From the NCBI RefSeq assembly GCF_024298965.1, contig NZ_CP085193.1:5270001-5334000 (forward strand): 64,000 bases of DNA, in the 5' to 3' direction. Under the pieces are notes generated by a model. The model saw only the letters and a program-made list of their open reading frames with translations, was not told the origin of the DNA and made no database searches. Below are positions 47,301 to 58,142 of the stretch, one piece after another. The number at the start of each line of letters is the position of its first letter. Position 1 is the stretch's first letter. The DNA comes from Streptomyces rapamycinicus NRRL 5491. GTDB lineage: Bacteria; Actinomycetota; Actinomycetes; Streptomycetales; Streptomycetaceae. Made by a program: the position numbers and the translations under genes.

Positions 47301-49452
47301 GACCGTTCAGCGCGGCACGCACCTCGGCCTCCCCTGCCCGCAGCGCGACCATGGCCCCGCCGGGGGGCAGCTCCCCCATCAGCCGGCCGCGGGCGGCCAC
47401 CAGGCGGCACGCGTCCGCCAGCGAGAACACGCCCGCCAGATGTGCCGCCGTCAGTTCGCCCACCGAGTGCCCGAGCAGCCGGGTGGGGTGCACCCCCCGC
47501 CGCTCCAGGGACCGGAACAGCGCCACCTCCAGTGCGAACAGCGCGGCCTGGGTGTACGCGGTGTGGTCCAGCGGCTCGGGGTCGTCGCCGAACACCACCT
47601 CCGCGAGGGGACGTTCGAGGTGTGCGGCGAAATGCCCGCCCACTTCGTCGAAGGCGGCGGCGAAGACCGGGTCGTCCCGGTGCAGCTCCCGGCCCATGCC
47701 CAGGCGCTGGGACCCCTGGCCGGACAGGAGGAAGGCGAGCTCGCCGGGGGCCTTGGCGCCCTGGACGAGCTGGGGTGCGGGCCGGTCGTCGGCCAGGGCG
47801 GTGAGCCCGTCGCGCAGCTCGGCGGTGGTCGCGCCGGTCACCACGGCCCGGTGTTCGCGGACGGCGCGGGTGGTGGCCAGCGAGAACCCCACGTCGAGCG
47901 GGCGGGGCGCGGTGTCCCCGGACATCGCGGTCAGCAGGCTCCGGGCCTGTGCCCGCAGGGCGTCCGGGGTGTCGCCGGAGACCACCCAGGGCACCGCGGC
48001 GAGGGTGGCCGACGGCTCCTCGGGTGCGGTGGTCGGCCGGCCGGCCGGGGCTTCCTCCACGATGACGTGCGCGTTGGTGCCACTGATACCGAAGGACGAC
48101 ACGGCGGCCCGGCGCGGGCGGCCGTCCGCCCGGGGCCACTCGCGGGCCTCCGTCAGCAGCGACATCGCACCGGAGGACCAGTCCACATGCGGTGTCGGCT
48201 CGTCCACGTGCAGCGTCTTCGGCAGCACCCCGTGGCGCATCGCCATGACCATCTTGATGACGCCACCGACACCGGCGGCGGCCTGCGCATGACCGATGTT
48301 GGACTTCAGCGACCCCAGCCCCAGGGGCCGGTCGGCCGCACGCCCCTGCCCGTACGTCGCCAGCAGCGCCTGCGCCTCGATCGGATCGCCCAGCGTCGTC
48401 CCGGTGCCGTGCGCCTCCACCGCGTCCACCTCGTCGGCGGACAGTCCGGCACTCTCCAGGGCCTGCTGGATCACCCGCTGCTGGGAGGGGCCGTTGGGCG
48501 CCGTGAGCCCGTTGCTCGCACCGTCCTGGTTCACGGCGCTGCCCCGCACCACGGCCAGCACGGGGTGACCGAGCCGTAGGGCATCGGACAGCCGCTCGAT
48601 CAGCAGCACCCCGGCCCCCTCGGACCAGCCGGTGCCGTCGGCGCCGGCCGCGAACGCCCGGCACCGCCCGTCGGGGGACAGCGCCCGCTGGCGGCTGAAC
48701 TCCACGAAACCGGCCGGTGTGGACATCACCGTCACCCCGCCGGCCAGCGCCATCGAGCACTCGCCGCGCCGCAGCGCCTGGCCGGCCAGGTGCAGCGCCA
48801 CCAGCGAGGACGAGCACGCGGTGTCCACCGTGATGGCCGGGCCCACGAGCCCGAAGGTGTAGGCCAGCCGGCCGGACGCGACGCTCGCCGCGCTGCCGTT
48901 GCCCAGATACGCCTCGAACTCCTCCGGGACCACCCGGAGCCGGGAGGCGTAGTCGTTGTACATGACTCCGGTGAACACTCCGGTGTCGCTGCCCCGCAGC
49001 CGCGCGGGGTCGATCCCGGCGTGTTCGAACGCCTCCCAGGACGTCTCCAGCAGCAGCCGCTGCTGCGGATCGATGGCCAGGGCCTCCCGGGGCGAGATCC
49101 CGAAGAACCCCGGGTCGAAGTCGGCGGCGTCGTGCAGGAAGCCGCCGTGGCGGACGTACGACGTCCCCGGCCGGTCCGGATCCGGGTCGTACAGCGAGTC
49201 CACGTCCCAGCCACGGTCCGACGGGAAGTCCGATACGGCGTCGACGCCGTCGCGCACCAGCTCCCACAGCGCCTCCGGCGACCGCACCCCGCCGGGGAAG
49301 CGGCAGCCGATGCCGATGACCGCGATGGGCTCGTGCTCCCGCTCCTCGTACTGGCGCAGTCGGCGGTTGGCCTTCTTCAGATCGGCGGTCACCCGCCTGA
49401 GATAGTCGCGCAGCTTCTCTTCGTTGGACAGCGGCTTCTCTTCGTTGGACAT
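41362..49452 (-). CDS. PKS2: type I modular polyketide synthase, modules 2-3
   Basis: A 2,696-residue bimodular PKS. Order: docking helix; module 2 KS (Cys213)-AT (570-870)-ACP (Ser near 988) with no reductive domain; module 3 KS (Cys1226)-AT (1628-1925)-KR (about 2000-2440)-ACP (near 2557); C-terminal docking (about 2600-2696, ending in [17 protein letters not shown]). Both ATs look malonyl-specific (GHSVGE with RAFH in module 2; GHSLGE with HAFH in module 3). The KR is A-type ([10 protein letters not shown], no LDD). The ATG at 49452 has AGGGG 9 nt upstream and lies 44 bp after the PKS1 stop. The N-terminus carries a 7-residue tandem duplication (SNEEKPL then SNEEKL). Unlike the other PKS genes, its AT and KR DNA has ordinary C/G-ending codons and is not part of the repeated AT families, so its history differs. 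Expected output: one ketone and one secondary alcohol. Confidence 0.97.
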   Translation of the reverse strand: MSNEEKPLSNEEKLRDYLRRVTADLKKANRRLRQYEEREHEPIAVIGIGCRFPGGVRSPEALWELVRDGVDAVSDFPSDRGWDVDSLYDPDPDRPGTSYVRHGGFLHDAADFDPGFFGISPREALAIDPQQRLLLETSWEAFEHAGIDPARLRGSDTGVFTGVMYNDYASRLRVVPEEFEAYLGNGSAASVASGRLAYTFGLVGPAITVDTACSSSLVALHLAGQALRRGECSMALAGGVTVMSTPAGFVEFSRQRALSPDGRCRAFAAGADGTGWSEGAGVLLIERLSDALRLGHPVLAVVRGSAVNQDGASNGLTAPNGPSQQRVIQQALESAGLSADEVDAVEAHGTGTTLGDPIEAQALLATYGQGRAADRPLGLGSLKSNIGHAQAAAGVGGVIKMVMAMRHGVLPKTLHVDEPTPHVDWSSGAMSLLTEAREWPRADGRPRRAAVSSFGISGTNAHVIVEEAPAGRPTTAPEEPSATLAAVPWVVSGDTPDALRAQARSLLTAMSGDTAPRPLDVGFSLATTRAVREHRAVVTGATTAELRDGLTALADDRPAPQLVQGAKAPGELAFLLSGQGSQRLGMGRELHRDDPVFAAAFDEVGGHFAAHLERPLAEVVFGDDPEPLDHTAYTQAALFALEVALFRSLERRGVHPTRLLGHSVGELTAAHLAGVFSLADACRLVAARGRLMGELPPGGAMVALRAGEAEVRAALNGLADRVDIAAVNSPSSTVVSGDEDAVGELARSWTAEGRKATRLRVDRAFHSRHMDAMLAEFRAVAETVAFHPPRIPVVSNLTGTAADAEEIGSPDYWVRHVRGTVRFADGVRWLVDQGVRTFLELGPDGTLGALGDQCPTGGADIAFIPALRTNRPDAQALTTALGRLHIRGVGPDWEAVFDGTGARRVDLPTYAFQRTRYWLDTGTTMPEVAPAAPPPAVATGESPLRERLAGRPEAEQERGLLDLVRLQVATVLGHGSPAAVGAERAFRDLGFDSVTAVELRNRLNAATGLELPPTLAFDHPTPHALARQLRAELLGGADDAVDDALTVTGARSEEPVAIVGMACRLPGGVRSPEDLWELVDRGGDAVAPFPADRGWDLERLYDPDPDRPGTSYVRHGGFLDDATRFDADFFGISPREALAMDPQQRQLLEVSWEAAERAGVDPTSLRDRTTGVFIGTSGQDYLSLAGPAARELEGHLLTGNAAGVLAGRISYTFGLEGPALTVDTACSSSLVALHLAATALAAGECAQALVGGVAVMSTPGGFVEFSRQRGLAADGRCKAFSASADGTGWAEGVGVLLVTRLSEARRRGLRVLAVVRGSAVNQDGASNGLTAPNGPSQQRVIRQALVGAGLSSGDVDVVEGHGTGTSLGDPIEAQALLATYGQGRAVDRPLWLGSLKSNIGHAQAAAGVAGVIKMVMAMRHGVLPRTLHVDEPSPHVDWSSGGVSLLTEAREWPEVDGRPRRAGISSFGMSGTNAHVIIEHTPDPASDATDVSDASDPAADVPDASDVPETSDAPDAADGPDAPETSDAPETPRPRPGVVPWLLAASGPDALRTQARGLRAHLQGPGRHDHPRDVAFSLATSRAALAHQAVVIGADRTELLRGLDTLLDGTPSPGVVEGTAKDGKVAFLFTGQGAQRPGMGRELYETYPVFAAAFDAVCEHMDLPLRCTVFGDDAAALDRTATAQPALFAVEVALFRLLERWGVRPDALLGHSLGELAAAHVAGVFSLEDACRLVAARGRLMQALPPGGAMVAVRASEAEVLESLPDGVGVAAVNGPTSVVLSGADEDIARLAAHWTDRGRKAKRLRTGHAFHSPLMDPVLDDFRRVAETVRYETPRIPVVSDLTGRPASPEEIGTPEYWVRHVRHTVRFLDGMRYLADQDVRTFIEIGPDGVLSAMGQDCLPPGCDVALVPALRTGRPEAESLWAALGTAHVRGRRIAWPAVFEDTGARRVDLPAYTFRGRRYWLDPATTPATDPGRTLNDTVDAPFWDAVERADHQALGTMLEVADEQPWSAVLPALSAWRRGRRERAEADRRRYRVTWKPLDLQPAAASAATWLILVPAALVAHPAAEGAQRALDERGARTRTVLVSDRTSLAEGLAAAPPGVTGVLSLLALDDAPDDGEPAVPPGLRHTLALLETEIGRNLTAPLWCATRGAVSTGPGDPLTSAPQGELWGLGRVMALEHPELWGGLIDLPDTWDHRTREWFATALTGGQDEDQLAVRPAGLFGRRLVRDGQAPRTPRWRPRGTVLITGGTGTLGAHVARALAREGAEHLVLVSRRGRSAPGAAALEGELTGLGAAVTMAACDVTDRNALAALVDGLRDAGPPVTAVVHAAGAPEMPDVRTDLGDYDAVVSAKATGAVHLDELFADEPLDAFVLFSSIAAVWGSGGQGAYAAANAFLDALAEQRRDRGRCATSVAWGPWAEGGMAAAAEDHLRRRGLRTLSPRLAVDALWDAPGGPACVVVADVDWERFAPGFTALRPSPLIGDLAEVRRTAEETVAVAPDPSGPTLAERLARAPEPERDQLVLDLVREHAAAALGHPSARTVDPDRAFRDLGFDSLTAVDFRNRLVAATGLRLPAALAFDHPTPESIARHLRTEILDSGSGPDSGSGSGSGGRALRTLQELESALAVLPADDPAHTTVRERLSALLPDRTGPSAARPGPARDTDDDHARDEELDGATADDLFDLIHQEFGKA
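41640..46300 (-). other. Module 3: KS-AT(malonyl)-KR(A-type)-ACP
   Basis: The AT-KR segment contains the KR structural half ([14 protein letters not shown] onward) directly after the AT, with no DH. The catalytic half has TGGTGTLG and [10 protein letters not shown]: Trp present, LDD absent, Gln three residues before Tyr, which fits an A1-type ketoreductase (L-hydroxyl). The KS-AT linker carries a Ser/Asp/Ala/Pro-rich repeat (44870-45010). Confidence 0.92.
45080..45670 (-). repeat. KS DNA block, copy in module 3
   Basis: The only sizeable homogenised segment inside PKS2. It begins within CSSS-distal KS sequence ([10 protein letters not shown]) and ends at the VSSFG-to-TNAHV region. Confidence 0.85.
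46360..49345 (-). other. Module 2: KS-AT(malonyl)-ACP, non-reducing
   Basis: Only about 115 residues separate the AT from the ACP, too few for any reductive domain, so the beta-ketone is retained. The AT has GHSVGE with RAFH instead of HAFH; both point to malonyl. The ACP reads [12 protein letters not shown]. Confidence 0.92.
49412..49452. repeat. 21-bp tandem duplication at the PKS2 N-terminus
   Basis: Duplicates the codons for SNEEK with a Pro-Leu joint, so that PKS2 begins [14 protein letters not shown] where the sister docking helices begin once. Confidence 0.85.
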
Positions 49453-49496
49453 CTGACATCACCCCTGCGGTGGCCGGGCGGCGGGCGCGTGGCGGA

Positions 49497-52400
49497 TCAC
49501 TGGAGCCCCAGCTCCTTGTCGATCAGCTGGAACATGGCCTCGTCAGTGGCCGCGCCGAGGTCCCCGTCCCCGTCCTCGTCGAGGTCCCCGTCCCCGGAAC
49601 CGTCCGGGCCGTCGAGGTCCGGGCCGACGGCTTCGTCCCATGTGCGCAGCATCGCGCGCAGCCGCGCGGTGACCGCCGCGCGGCGGCCGTCGCCGGACGG
49701 CACCCCGGCGAACGCCCGCTCCGCCCGGTCTAGTTCGGCCAGTACCAGATCGGCCCCCGTGCCCTCCTCCGCGCACAGCTCATCGAGGAGGTGGCGGGCG
49801 AGCGCCGCGGGCGTGGGATGGTTGAAGACCACCGTGACCGGCAGCGCCAGCCCGCTCGCCGCGGTGACGCGGTTGCGCAGGTCGACCGCGGTCAGCGAGT
49901 CGAACCCCAGCTTCTTGAACGCCTGCTCCTCGTCGACCGCCTCCGGTGTGTCATGCCCCAGCACGGCGGCGGTCTGGGCGCGTACGAACTCCAGCACCAC
50001 GCGCTCCCGCTCCTCCGGTGCCAGCCCGGCCACCCGCCCGGCGAGCGATTGGTCCGGTGCGGGCGCGGCGGTCACCGCCGCGCCCGGCACCACCCCCGCC
50101 ACCAGCGGCGACGGATGGGTGCGCAGGGCCCCGGCCACCAGATGCGCCGGTACGGTCAAGGGGCGGCCACTCGCCCGCGCGAGGTCGAACAGCTCCAGGC
50201 CGTCGCGGCGGGACAACGGGATCATGCCGTGGCGTTCGATCCGACGCCGATCGGCCTCGTCCAGGTGTCCCGTCATGCCGCCGACCTCCTCCCACAGCCC
50301 CCAGGCCAGGGACTGCCCGGCCCGCCCGGTAGCGCTCCGATGGTGCGCGAGGGCGTCCAGGAACGTGTTGGCCGCCGCGTAATTGCCCTGGCCCGCGCCG
50401 CCGAGCGTGCCGACGACGGAGGAGAACAGGACGAACCCGGCCAGATCCTGGCCCGCCGTCAGCTCATGGAGGTGCCAGGCCGCGTCCACCTTGGGGCGCA
50501 GCACGGCGTGCAGCCGCTCGGGGGTGAGCGCGGTGACGACGGCGTCGTCGAGTACGCCCGCGGCGTGCACGACGGCGGTCAGTGGGTGGGACGGCGGGAC
50601 CCCGGCCAGTACGGTGGCCAGGGCGTCCCGGTCGGCCACATCACAGGCCACGGCCCGTGCCTCGGCGCCCAGTTCGGCGAGCTCGGCCACCAGCTCCGCC
50701 GCGCCGGGTGCCTGCGCGCCGCGACGGCCGGTGAGCAGCAGGCGGCGGACTCCGTGGCGGGTGACCAGATGGCGGGCGACCAGCGCGCCGAGGGCCCCGG
50801 TGCCGCCGGTGATCAGGACCGTGCCCTGGGGGTCCAGAGGCGCTGCCGCACCGGTACCGGCCGCTGCGACCCTGGTCAGCCGGGGTCCGTAGGCCACGCC
50901 GGAGCGCAGGGCCAGCTGCGGCTCACCGGAGGCGATCGCGGCGGCCAGGGCCGACTCGGACTCCTCGGCGCCATCCACGTCGATCAGGACGAAGCGGCCG
51001 GGGTGCTCGGACTGCGCCGAGCGGACGAGACCCCATACGGCGGCCCCGGCGAGGTCGGCGATCTCCTCGTCCGCGCGGACGCCCACCGCCCGGCGGGTGA
51101 CCATCACCAGCCGCGAGGCGGCGGGCCGTTCCTCGTCCACGAGCCACTGCCGCACCAGCTCCAGTGCCCGTTCGGTCAGGTCGTGCACGGCCCGCGGGCC
51201 GCCCTGGCCGGCGCCGGTCAGGGCGGCGGTCACCACCGATGGCGTGTGTGCCGCGGCGGGCAGCTCACCGCCGTCGGGCACGGCGTACGGGGAGTCGCCG
51301 AACGGCCCGGTGGGCAGGGCCGCCGACGACCACTCCACCCCGTACAGCGACTCGGCCGGATCCCTCCGGTCGGCGCGCAGCTCCTCGGACGACACGGGGC
51401 GCAGCGCCAGGGACTCGACGGTGGCGATGTGCTCGCCCGCCTCGTCGGTGACGACCAGCCTGACCGCTTCCGGACCGGCCGGTGACATCCGTACCCGCAG
51501 GGCGGTCGCGGCCGTGGGCCGCAGTGAGACACCGGTCCAGGCAAAGGGCAGCCGGACGTCCGGTGCCCGGTCCGCGGGGTCGCCGGTGAGGTCGCTTGCG
51601 GGGGCGCCTGCGGGGTCGCTTGCGGGGGCGCCTGCGGGGTCGCCTGCGGGGTCGAGGAGGACCGCGTGCAGCGCGGCGTCCAACAACGCGGGATGGAGGC
51701 CGAAGGAGGCCGGTTCCAGGCCCTGGGGCAGCCGCGTCTCGGCGAACACCTCATCCCCGGCCCGCCACACCGCGCTCAGCCCCTGGAAGGCGGGTCCGTA
51801 GTGGTAGCCGGTCTCGCTCAGGGCGTCGTACAGGCCCGCCACGTCCACCGGCGCGCGGTCGGCGGGTGGCGGCCAGGCGTCCGCCGGAGGGGCCGTGGCC
51901 ATCTGAACCATGTCCGCCGGGTCCGTGGAGACCGCCAGCACACCGGCCGCGTGCCGGGTCCAGGGCGTCTCGGGCGGGGCCTCCTGTGACCTGCTGTGGA
52001 TCTCCACCGACCGGCGGCCCTCGTCGTCCGGCGCCGACACCCGTACGTGCAGCGCCAGACCGCCGGTCGCGGAGAGCACAAGGGGCGCTTCGAGGGTCAG
52101 CTCCTCAAGCAGAGCGCATCCGGCCTTCCGCCCGGCGTGCGCGGCGAGCTCCAGGAAGGCGGTGCCCGGGAACAGCGCACTGCCGAGTACCGCATGGTCG
52201 GCCAGCCACGGATGGGACGACAGCGACAGCCGCCCGGTGAGGACGAGACCACCGTCACCGGGCAGATCGACGGCGGCCCCCAGGAACGGATGGTCCGCCC
52301 GCGCGAGCCCCAGGCTGCCGGCGTCCTGGCGCCCACCGTGCGCGTCGAGCCAGTAGCGCTGCCGCTGGAAGGCATACGTCGGCAACTCGACCCGCCGCGC

Positions 52401-55400
52401 ACCCCCGAACAACGAGGACCAGTCCACCGCCACACCATGGACATACGCCTCCCCCACAGACCGCAGGAACCGATCCAGCCCGCCATCGTCACGGCGCAGC
52501 GACCCCAAAACCACAGCCCCCGCACCCGCCGCGTCAATGCTCTCCTGCACCCCGACCGCGAGCACCGGATGCGCACTGGCCTCGATGAACACATCGAAAC
52601 CGTCATCGAGGAGCGTCTTGGTCGCGGTCGCGAAACGCACCGTCTCCCGCAGATTCCGATACCAGTACTCCGCATCCAGCTGCTCGGTGTCGATCCAGTC
52701 GCCCGTCACCGTGGAGAAGAACGGCACCCGGGACGGCCGAGGCTTCAGCCCACGCAACCGGTCCAGCAATTCCTCATGGAGCTGATCCACATGCGCCGAA
52801 TGGGAGGCGTAATCCACCTCGATCCGCCGCGCCCGCACCCGCCGCCGCCGGCACTCGGCCACCACCTCATCCAACGCCTCCCCATCCCCGGACACCACAA
52901 CCGAGGACGGCCCATTGACAGCCGCCACCCCCACCCGGCCACCCCACCGCTCCAACAGCAAACCAACCTCATCAGCGGAAACCGCCACCGACACCATGCC
53001 CCCACCACCCGCCAACACCCTCAACGCCCGACTCCGCAAAGCCACCACACGCGCCCCGTCCTCCAACGACAACGCACCCGCCACACACGCCGCCGCAATC
53101 TCCCCCTGCGAATGCCCCACCACCGCACCCGGCACCACACCAAAGGACTCCCACAACGCCCCCAACGACACCATCACCGCCCACAACACCGGCTGCACCA
53201 CATCCACCCGCCCCAACGCAGACCCGTCCTCCAACACCCCCACCAACGACCAATCCACATACACCGACAAAGCCCGCTCACACTCCGCCATCCGCCCCGC
53301 AAACACCGACGAAACCCCCAACAACTCCACCGCCATCCCCACCCACTGCGACCCCTGCCCCGGAAACACCACCACCGACCGCCTGTCAGCCCGCACCCCA
53401 CCCGGGGTCCCGGACGGCGAAAGGCCACGCAACTGATCGAGGAAGTCCGCCCGGCCCCGCCCGACGAGCACGGCACGGCAGTCCAGCGCCGCCCGCGTGG
53501 TGACCAGCGACCAGCCCACATCGACGGGCCGAAGCTCCGGCTCACCCTCCACGAACGCGGCCAGCCGTACGGCCTGAGCACGCAACGCCTCAGCGCTCCT
53601 CGCCGACACGGCCCAGACCACCGGCCCGTCCGGCGTCGGTCCCTCCACGGCCTCGGCATCATCAGCCGGCGCATGCTCGAGAACCACATGCGCGTTGGTC
53701 CCGCTGACCCCGAACGAGGACACCCCGGCCCGGCGCGGACGGCCGTCCACCTCCGGCCACTCCCGGGCCTCCGTCAACAGCGACACCCCACCCGACGACC
53801 AGTCCACATGCGGCGACGGCTCATCCACATGCAACGTCCTCGGCAACACCCCATGCCCCATCGCCAACACCATCTTGATCACACCCGCCACACCCGCCGC
53901 CGCCTGCGCATGCCCGATATTCGACTTCAACGACCCCAACCACAACGGCCGATCAACCGCACGCCCCTGCCCATACGTCGCCAACAACGCCTGCGCCTCG
54001 ATCGGATCACCCAGCGACGTCCCCGTCCCATGCCCCTCGACCGCGTCCACCTCACCCGGCGACAGCCCCGCACCCGCAAGGGCATCGCGGATCACCCGCT
54101 GCTGCGACGGACCATTCGGCGCCGTCAAACCATTCGACGCACCATCCTGATTCACCGCACTACCCCGCACCACCGCCAACACCCGAAGCCCACGCCGCCG
54201 CGCCTCCGACAACCGCGTCACCAACAACACACCCACACCCTCCGCCCACCCCGTACCGTCCGCCGACGCCGAGAACGCCTTGCACCGCCCATCGGCAGCC
54301 AACCCCCGCTGCCTGCTGAACTCCACGAACATGCCCGGCGCCGCCATGGCGGTGACTCCACCGGCCAGCGCCAGCTCGCATTCGCCGTTCGCCAGTGCCC
54401 GGCTCGCCAGGTGCAGGGCCGCCAGCGACGACGAGCAGGCGGTGTCCACCGTCAGCGCCGGGCCCTCGAGGCCGAAGGTGTAGGCGACCCTGCCCGAGGC
54501 CACGCTGGTGGTGGTCCCGGTCAGCAGATACCCGGCGGCGTCCTCGTCGGACTCGTACAGGCGCGGCCCGTACTCCTGGGCGGTGGCGCCGATGAACACG
54601 CCCGTCCGGCTGCCCCGGAGCGAGGACGGATCGATCCCGGCCCGTTCGAACGTCTCCCAGGCCACCTCCAGCAGCAGCCGCTGCTGCGGGTCCATGGCCA
54701 GCGCCTCACGCGGGCTGATCCCGAAGAACTCCGCGTCGAAGTCGCCGAGCCCGGTCAGGAAACCGCCTTCCCGCACATACGACGTGCCCAGCCCGCCGCC
54801 CTCGGGGTCGTACAGCTCGTCGGGGCTCCATCCGCGATCGGCCGGAAGGCCGCTGATGGCGTCGACCTCGTCGGCTACGAGCTTCCACAGGTCCTCCGGG
54901 GAGCTCACCCCGCCCGGGAACCGGCAGCCCATCGCGGTGATCACCACCGGGTCCCCGTCCACCGGGTTGCCGCCCGCCGGGGCCACGGCGGCCTGGGGGG
55001 ACGGCACACCGCCTGGCGCGCCGAGGAGCTGGTCGCGGATGTGCCGGGCCAGGACGAGTGGGGTGGGCTGGTCGAAGAGCAGGCTGCTCGGCAGGGTGAG
55101 GGCGGTGGCCTCGTTGACGGCGTTGCGCAGTTCGACGGAGGTGCCCGAGGTGAAGCCGTGGTCCTTGAAGGACAGTCCCGGGTCGATGTCCTGGGGTGTG
55201 CTGTGTCCGAGCACCGCGGCGGCATGGGCGCGCACCAAGTCCAGGACGATCCGTTCCTGCTCATCCGCCGACCTGCCATGGAGCCTCCTGGCGAGCGAGG
55301 CGGGCTCCACGGCCGACTCGGCGGGGGCCTCGCTTTCGGCGGGATCGCCCAGCCAGTAGCGCTCGCGTTGGAAGGCGTAGGTGGGCAGGGGAACGCGGCG

Positions 55401-58043
55401 GGCCCCACTACCGGCGAAGACCGCGTACCAGTCGACGGGCACACCCCGCACATAGGCCGTGGCCACCGCCCGCCACAACGTCTCCGGCTCAGGCCGGTCG
55501 CGGCGCAGCACGGGAACGCTCACCCCGGCCCCGGACACACCGTCCTGGACCATCCCCGACAAGGTCCCGTCCGGACCCAACTCCACGAACGTGGTCACGC
55601 CCTCGGCCTCCAGAGCACGGACACCGTCGTGGAACCGCACCGCTTCCCGTACGTGCCGGACCCAGTACTCCGCACCCCCCGGAACACCCACCCGACCCGA
55701 CACATTCAGCACCAACGGAATCCTCGGTGCCTCGTACTCCACCGACTCCGCCACCCGCCGGAAATCCTCCAGCACCCCCTCCATCAGGCACGAATGGAAC
55801 GCATGCGAAACCCGCAGCCGACGCACCCGCCGACCCCGCGCCTCCCACTCAGCCGCCACCACATCCACCACCGACGCCACACCCGACACCACCGTGGACA
55901 CCGGACCATTGACCGCCGCCACATCCACACCCTCCGGCAAGCCCTCCAACACCTCCGCCTCAGACGCCTCCACCGCCACCATCGCCCCACCCGACGGCAA
56001 CCCCTGCATCAACCGACCCCGCGCCTCCACCAACCCACACGCATCCCGCAGCGAAAACACCCCCGCCACATACGCCGCCGCCAACTCACCCACCGAATGC
56101 CCCAACACCACATCCGGCACCACACCCCACGACTCCACCAACCGGAACAACGCCACCTCAACCGCAAACAACGCAGGCTGAGCAAACTCCGTACGATCCA
56201 GAACCCCCTGATCCCCGCCGAACACCACATCCCTCACCGGCAGCGAAAACCCCGCACACACCTCATCAAACGCCTCCGCGAACACCGGATACACCTCATA
56301 CAACCCCCGCCCCATCCCCACCCGCTGCGACCCCTGACCCGCGAACAGGAAAGCCAGCGGCCCCTCGTCCGCGACGCCCCGGACCACCTCCGCGGAGGGC
56401 TCATCCGCCGCGAGCAGCCCGAGCCCATGGGCGGCTTCCCTGGTTCCACCGGGGCTGATCAGCACAGCGCGGTGTTCCAGCGCGGCCCGTGTGGTGGCCA
56501 GCGAACTGGCCACGTCCACCGGGCGCAGCTCCGGGTGGTCGGCCAGGTGGGTGCGGAGCCGCTCGGCCTGGGCGCGAAGGGCCGGTGCGGTCCGGCCGGA
56601 GAGGATCCAGGGCAGGACGGGGGGCCGTACGTCCGCCGGCTCCTCCGGGGGTTCGGCTTCCCGCCGGGCGGCCGCCCCGCCGGGGGGCTCGGCCAGGACG
56701 ACATGGCAGTTGGTGCCGCCCATGCCGAAGGAGTTGACGCCCGCGATCCGTGGGCGGCGCGGGTCCGGCCAGGGCCCCAGGGCGGTCTGGACTCGGAGGT
56801 TCAGCTCGTCCAGCGGGATGTCGGGGTGCGGGCGTTCGAAGTTGAGGGTGGGCGGCAGTACACCGTGTGCGATGGCCAGGGTGGTCTTGATCAGGCCGAC
56901 GATGCCCGCTGCCGCTTCCAGGTGTCCGACGTTCGTCTTCGCCGAGCCAACGGGCAGCGGGGAAGTGGCCGGGCGGGCGGTGCCGAGGACCGTGCCCACG
57001 GACCGGGCCTCGATCGGGTCGCCGACCCTCGTGCCGGTGCCGTGCAGTTCGACGTACTGCAGGTCAAGGGGGCGCACACCGGCATCGAGGCAGGCCCCGC
57101 GCAGGGCCTCCTGCTGACCGCGGGTCGTGGGAGTGGTCAGTCCGGCGCCGGGGCCGTCGTTGTTGACCGCGCTGCCGCGGATGAGGCAGTAGACGTGGTC
57201 GCCGTCGGCCCGGGCGGCCGCGTACGGCTTGAGCACCACCATGCCGCCGCCCTCACCGCGCACATAGCCGTTGGCCCGGTGGTCGAAGGTGAAGCACCGG
57301 CCGTCCGGTGAGAGGGCCCCGAACTTCTCGGTGGCGTCCGAACTCTCCGGGGCGAGGATGAGGTTGACCCCGCCCGCCAATGCCAGGTCCGTCTCGCCCC
57401 GGCGCAGGCTCTGGCAGGCGAGGTGGACGGCGACCAGGGAGGAGGACTGCCCGGTGTCGACCACCAGACTGGGGCCGCTGAGTCCCAGGACGTAGGAGAT
57501 CCGGTTGGCGACGATCCCCCGGCTCAGCCCGGTGAGGGTGTGTTCCCCGGCCTCGTGCGGACCCCGGTGGAACAGGGTCGCGTAGTCGTCCGAGAAGGCG
57601 CCCAGGTAGACACCGGTCCGTCCGGCGGCGGCCAGGTCCGGGACGATTCCGGCGTCCTCCAGCGCCTCCCAGCCCAGCTCCAGCATCAGCCGCTGCTGGG
57701 GGTCCATCGCGGTGGCCTCGCGGGGGGAGATCCGGAAGAAGCCCGCGTCGAACCGGTCGGGGTGGTCGAGGAAGCCTCCCCGCCGCACCCGGTCGGCCGG
57801 CGCCGCCGGGGAGCGGCGCTCGGGGGGAGTCTCGGTGATCGCGTCGGTGCCCTCGCGCAACAGCCGCCAGAAGGCCGAGGGGTCCGGGGCCTGCGGCAGG
57901 CGGCAGGCGAGGCCGACCACGGCTATGGCCTCGGGTGTCCCGTCGGCTATGGCGTCGGGTGTGCCGTCAGGTGTGGTGTCGGTTGTGCCGTCAGGTGTGC
58001 CGTCGGGTGTGGTGTCCTCGCCCGACGCGTGCTCGCTGTTCAC
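49497..58043 (-). CDS. PKS1: type I modular polyketide synthase, KSQ loading module and module 1
   Basis: A 2,848-residue initiating PKS. The loading KS (about 40-450) has Gln199 in place of the catalytic Cys (DTGQSSS), the hallmark of KSQ decarboxylases that convert malonyl-ACP to the acetyl starter. It is followed by a malonyl-type AT (560-860, HAFH) and an ACP (Ser966). Module 1 is KS (Cys1203)-AT (1555-1860, GHSQGE/YASH, methylmalonyl)-DH (near 1949)-KR (LDD near 2499)-ACP (near 2716), then a C-terminal docking tail (2770-2848). There is no N-terminal docking helix, as expected for a first subunit. The start is a GTG at 58043 with AAGGGGG 9 nt upstream; it overlaps the stop of a possible 21-codon leader ORF (GTGA). 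The first 40 residues are a Thr/Pro/Asp/Gly-rich degenerate repeat. The loading ACP reads GFTSG where extender ACPs read GFDSL. Confidence 0.97.
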   Translation of the reverse strand: MNSEHASGEDTTPDGTPDGTTDTTPDGTPDAIADGTPEAIAVVGLACRLPQAPDPSAFWRLLREGTDAITETPPERRSPAAPADRVRRGGFLDHPDRFDAGFFRISPREATAMDPQQRLMLELGWEALEDAGIVPDLAAAGRTGVYLGAFSDDYATLFHRGPHEAGEHTLTGLSRGIVANRISYVLGLSGPSLVVDTGQSSSLVAVHLACQSLRRGETDLALAGGVNLILAPESSDATEKFGALSPDGRCFTFDHRANGYVRGEGGGMVVLKPYAAARADGDHVYCLIRGSAVNNDGPGAGLTTPTTRGQQEALRGACLDAGVRPLDLQYVELHGTGTRVGDPIEARSVGTVLGTARPATSPLPVGSAKTNVGHLEAAAGIVGLIKTTLAIAHGVLPPTLNFERPHPDIPLDELNLRVQTALGPWPDPRRPRIAGVNSFGMGGTNCHVVLAEPPGGAAARREAEPPEEPADVRPPVLPWILSGRTAPALRAQAERLRTHLADHPELRPVDVASSLATTRAALEHRAVLISPGGTREAAHGLGLLAADEPSAEVVRGVADEGPLAFLFAGQGSQRVGMGRGLYEVYPVFAEAFDEVCAGFSLPVRDVVFGGDQGVLDRTEFAQPALFAVEVALFRLVESWGVVPDVVLGHSVGELAAAYVAGVFSLRDACGLVEARGRLMQGLPSGGAMVAVEASEAEVLEGLPEGVDVAAVNGPVSTVVSGVASVVDVVAAEWEARGRRVRRLRVSHAFHSCLMEGVLEDFRRVAESVEYEAPRIPLVLNVSGRVGVPGGAEYWVRHVREAVRFHDGVRALEAEGVTTFVELGPDGTLSGMVQDGVSGAGVSVPVLRRDRPEPETLWRAVATAYVRGVPVDWYAVFAGSGARRVPLPTYAFQRERYWLGDPAESEAPAESAVEPASLARRLHGRSADEQERIVLDLVRAHAAAVLGHSTPQDIDPGLSFKDHGFTSGTSVELRNAVNEATALTLPSSLLFDQPTPLVLARHIRDQLLGAPGGVPSPQAAVAPAGGNPVDGDPVVITAMGCRFPGGVSSPEDLWKLVADEVDAISGLPADRGWSPDELYDPEGGGLGTSYVREGGFLTGLGDFDAEFFGISPREALAMDPQQRLLLEVAWETFERAGIDPSSLRGSRTGVFIGATAQEYGPRLYESDEDAAGYLLTGTTTSVASGRVAYTFGLEGPALTVDTACSSSLAALHLASRALANGECELALAGGVTAMAAPGMFVEFSRQRGLAADGRCKAFSASADGTGWAEGVGVLLVTRLSEARRRGLRVLAVVRGSAVNQDGASNGLTAPNGPSQQRVIRDALAGAGLSPGEVDAVEGHGTGTSLGDPIEAQALLATYGQGRAVDRPLWLGSLKSNIGHAQAAAGVAGVIKMVLAMGHGVLPRTLHVDEPSPHVDWSSGGVSLLTEAREWPEVDGRPRRAGVSSFGVSGTNAHVVLEHAPADDAEAVEGPTPDGPVVWAVSARSAEALRAQAVRLAAFVEGEPELRPVDVGWSLVTTRAALDCRAVLVGRGRADFLDQLRGLSPSGTPGGVRADRRSVVVFPGQGSQWVGMAVELLGVSSVFAGRMAECERALSVYVDWSLVGVLEDGSALGRVDVVQPVLWAVMVSLGALWESFGVVPGAVVGHSQGEIAAACVAGALSLEDGARVVALRSRALRVLAGGGGMVSVAVSADEVGLLLERWGGRVGVAAVNGPSSVVVSGDGEALDEVVAECRRRRVRARRIEVDYASHSAHVDQLHEELLDRLRGLKPRPSRVPFFSTVTGDWIDTEQLDAEYWYRNLRETVRFATATKTLLDDGFDVFIEASAHPVLAVGVQESIDAAGAGAVVLGSLRRDDGGLDRFLRSVGEAYVHGVAVDWSSLFGGARRVELPTYAFQRQRYWLDAHGGRQDAGSLGLARADHPFLGAAVDLPGDGGLVLTGRLSLSSHPWLADHAVLGSALFPGTAFLELAAHAGRKAGCALLEELTLEAPLVLSATGGLALHVRVSAPDDEGRRSVEIHSRSQEAPPETPWTRHAAGVLAVSTDPADMVQMATAPPADAWPPPADRAPVDVAGLYDALSETGYHYGPAFQGLSAVWRAGDEVFAETRLPQGLEPASFGLHPALLDAALHAVLLDPAGDPAGAPASDPAGAPASDLTGDPADRAPDVRLPFAWTGVSLRPTAATALRVRMSPAGPEAVRLVVTDEAGEHIATVESLALRPVSSEELRADRRDPAESLYGVEWSSAALPTGPFGDSPYAVPDGGELPAAAHTPSVVTAALTGAGQGGPRAVHDLTERALELVRQWLVDEERPAASRLVMVTRRAVGVRADEEIADLAGAAVWGLVRSAQSEHPGRFVLIDVDGAEESESALAAAIASGEPQLALRSGVAYGPRLTRVAAAGTGAAAPLDPQGTVLITGGTGALGALVARHLVTRHGVRRLLLTGRRGAQAPGAAELVAELAELGAEARAVACDVADRDALATVLAGVPPSHPLTAVVHAAGVLDDAVVTALTPERLHAVLRPKVDAAWHLHELTAGQDLAGFVLFSSVVGTLGGAGQGNYAAANTFLDALAHHRSATGRAGQSLAWGLWEEVGGMTGHLDEADRRRIERHGMIPLSRRDGLELFDLARASGRPLTVPAHLVAGALRTHPSPLVAGVVPGAAVTAAPAPDQSLAGRVAGLAPEERERVVLEFVRAQTAAVLGHDTPEAVDEEQAFKKLGFDSLTAVDLRNRVTAASGLALPVTVVFNHPTPAALARHLLDELCAEEGTGADLVLAELDRAERAFAGVPSGDGRRAAVTARLRAMLRTWDEAVGPDLDGPDGSGDGDLDEDGDGDLGAATDEAMFQLIDKELGLQ
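51591..51650. repeat. 24-bp tandem repeat in PKS1
   Basis: Two full units and a partial one encode DPAGAPAS octapeptides in a DH surface loop of module 1, between the [11 protein letters not shown] helix and the next strand. Confidence 0.88.
52348..53380 (-). repeat. Methylmalonyl-AT DNA block, mosaic copy in module 1
   Basis: Constant offset of 47,523 to the module 10 copy at both ends, but bases about 52590-52620 and 52730-52900 diverge strongly, encoding a different YASH-region segment with C/G-ending codons. Confidence 0.88.
53730..54330 (-). repeat. KS DNA block, copy in module 1
   Basis: Matches the module 3 block through [30 protein letters not shown] codons; a short segment ([20 protein letters not shown]) matches module 7 better. 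Confidence 0.85.
55040..57925 (-). other. Loading module: KSQ-AT(malonyl)-ACP
   Basis: The KS keeps the two catalytic-site His motifs (HGTGT and NVGH) but has Gln for Cys, so it should only decarboxylate. The AT is nearly identical to the extender malonyl ATs of modules 5, 6, 8 and 9, which means malonyl-CoA is loaded and acetyl is the primer. The ACP attachment motif is DHGFTSGTS. Confidence 0.93.
55350..56345 (-). repeat. Malonyl-AT DNA block, copy in the loading module
   Basis: A loading AT that is nearly the same DNA as extender ATs. The match ends at the GQGSQRVG start of the domain; the upstream KSQ linker is unrelated. Confidence 0.88.
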
Positions 58044-58105
58044 GCCTCACGGCCCCCTTCGTCCACGGCTGCTGCCGAATGCCGATGCGAGTTGTCCTCA
58101 CTCAT
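58040..58105 (-). other. Possible 21-codon leader ORF overlapping the PKS1 start
   Basis: An ATG at 58105 opens 21 codons (begins MSEDNSHRHS) and stops at a TGA that overlaps the PKS1 GTG start as GTGA. No good ribosome binding site precedes it. It may couple translation into PKS1 or be chance. Confidence 0.25.
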
Positions 58106-58142
58106 CACTGCCGGGCCACTGCCTTCTTCCCCATCGCATCGG

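Larger units (their letters stand above)
49770..54965 (-). other. Module 1: KS-AT(methylmalonyl)-DH-KR-ACP
   Basis: DH signature [10 protein letters not shown] and the later [11 protein letters not shown]sp are intact. The KR has VLDD (B-type) and the NYAAAN active site. No ER is present, so a trisubstituted 2-methyl-2-enoyl group is expected. The AT shares most of its DNA with the other methylmalonyl ATs but holds a foreign-looking patch around YASH (52730-52900). Confidence 0.93.

Noticed and set aside
46202..49462. 1,086-codon minus-strand frame starting just upstream of PKS2
   Set aside because: It overlaps PKS2 in another frame and its translation is Arg/Gly-rich shadow sequence.
52002..57311. 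Long plus-strand open frames opposite the PKS genes, for example 1,771, 1,341, 1,520 and 1,268 codons
   Set aside because: They are His/Arg/Pro-rich shadows of high-GC genes on the opposite strand, have no recognisable domains, and recur wherever the repeated blocks occur.
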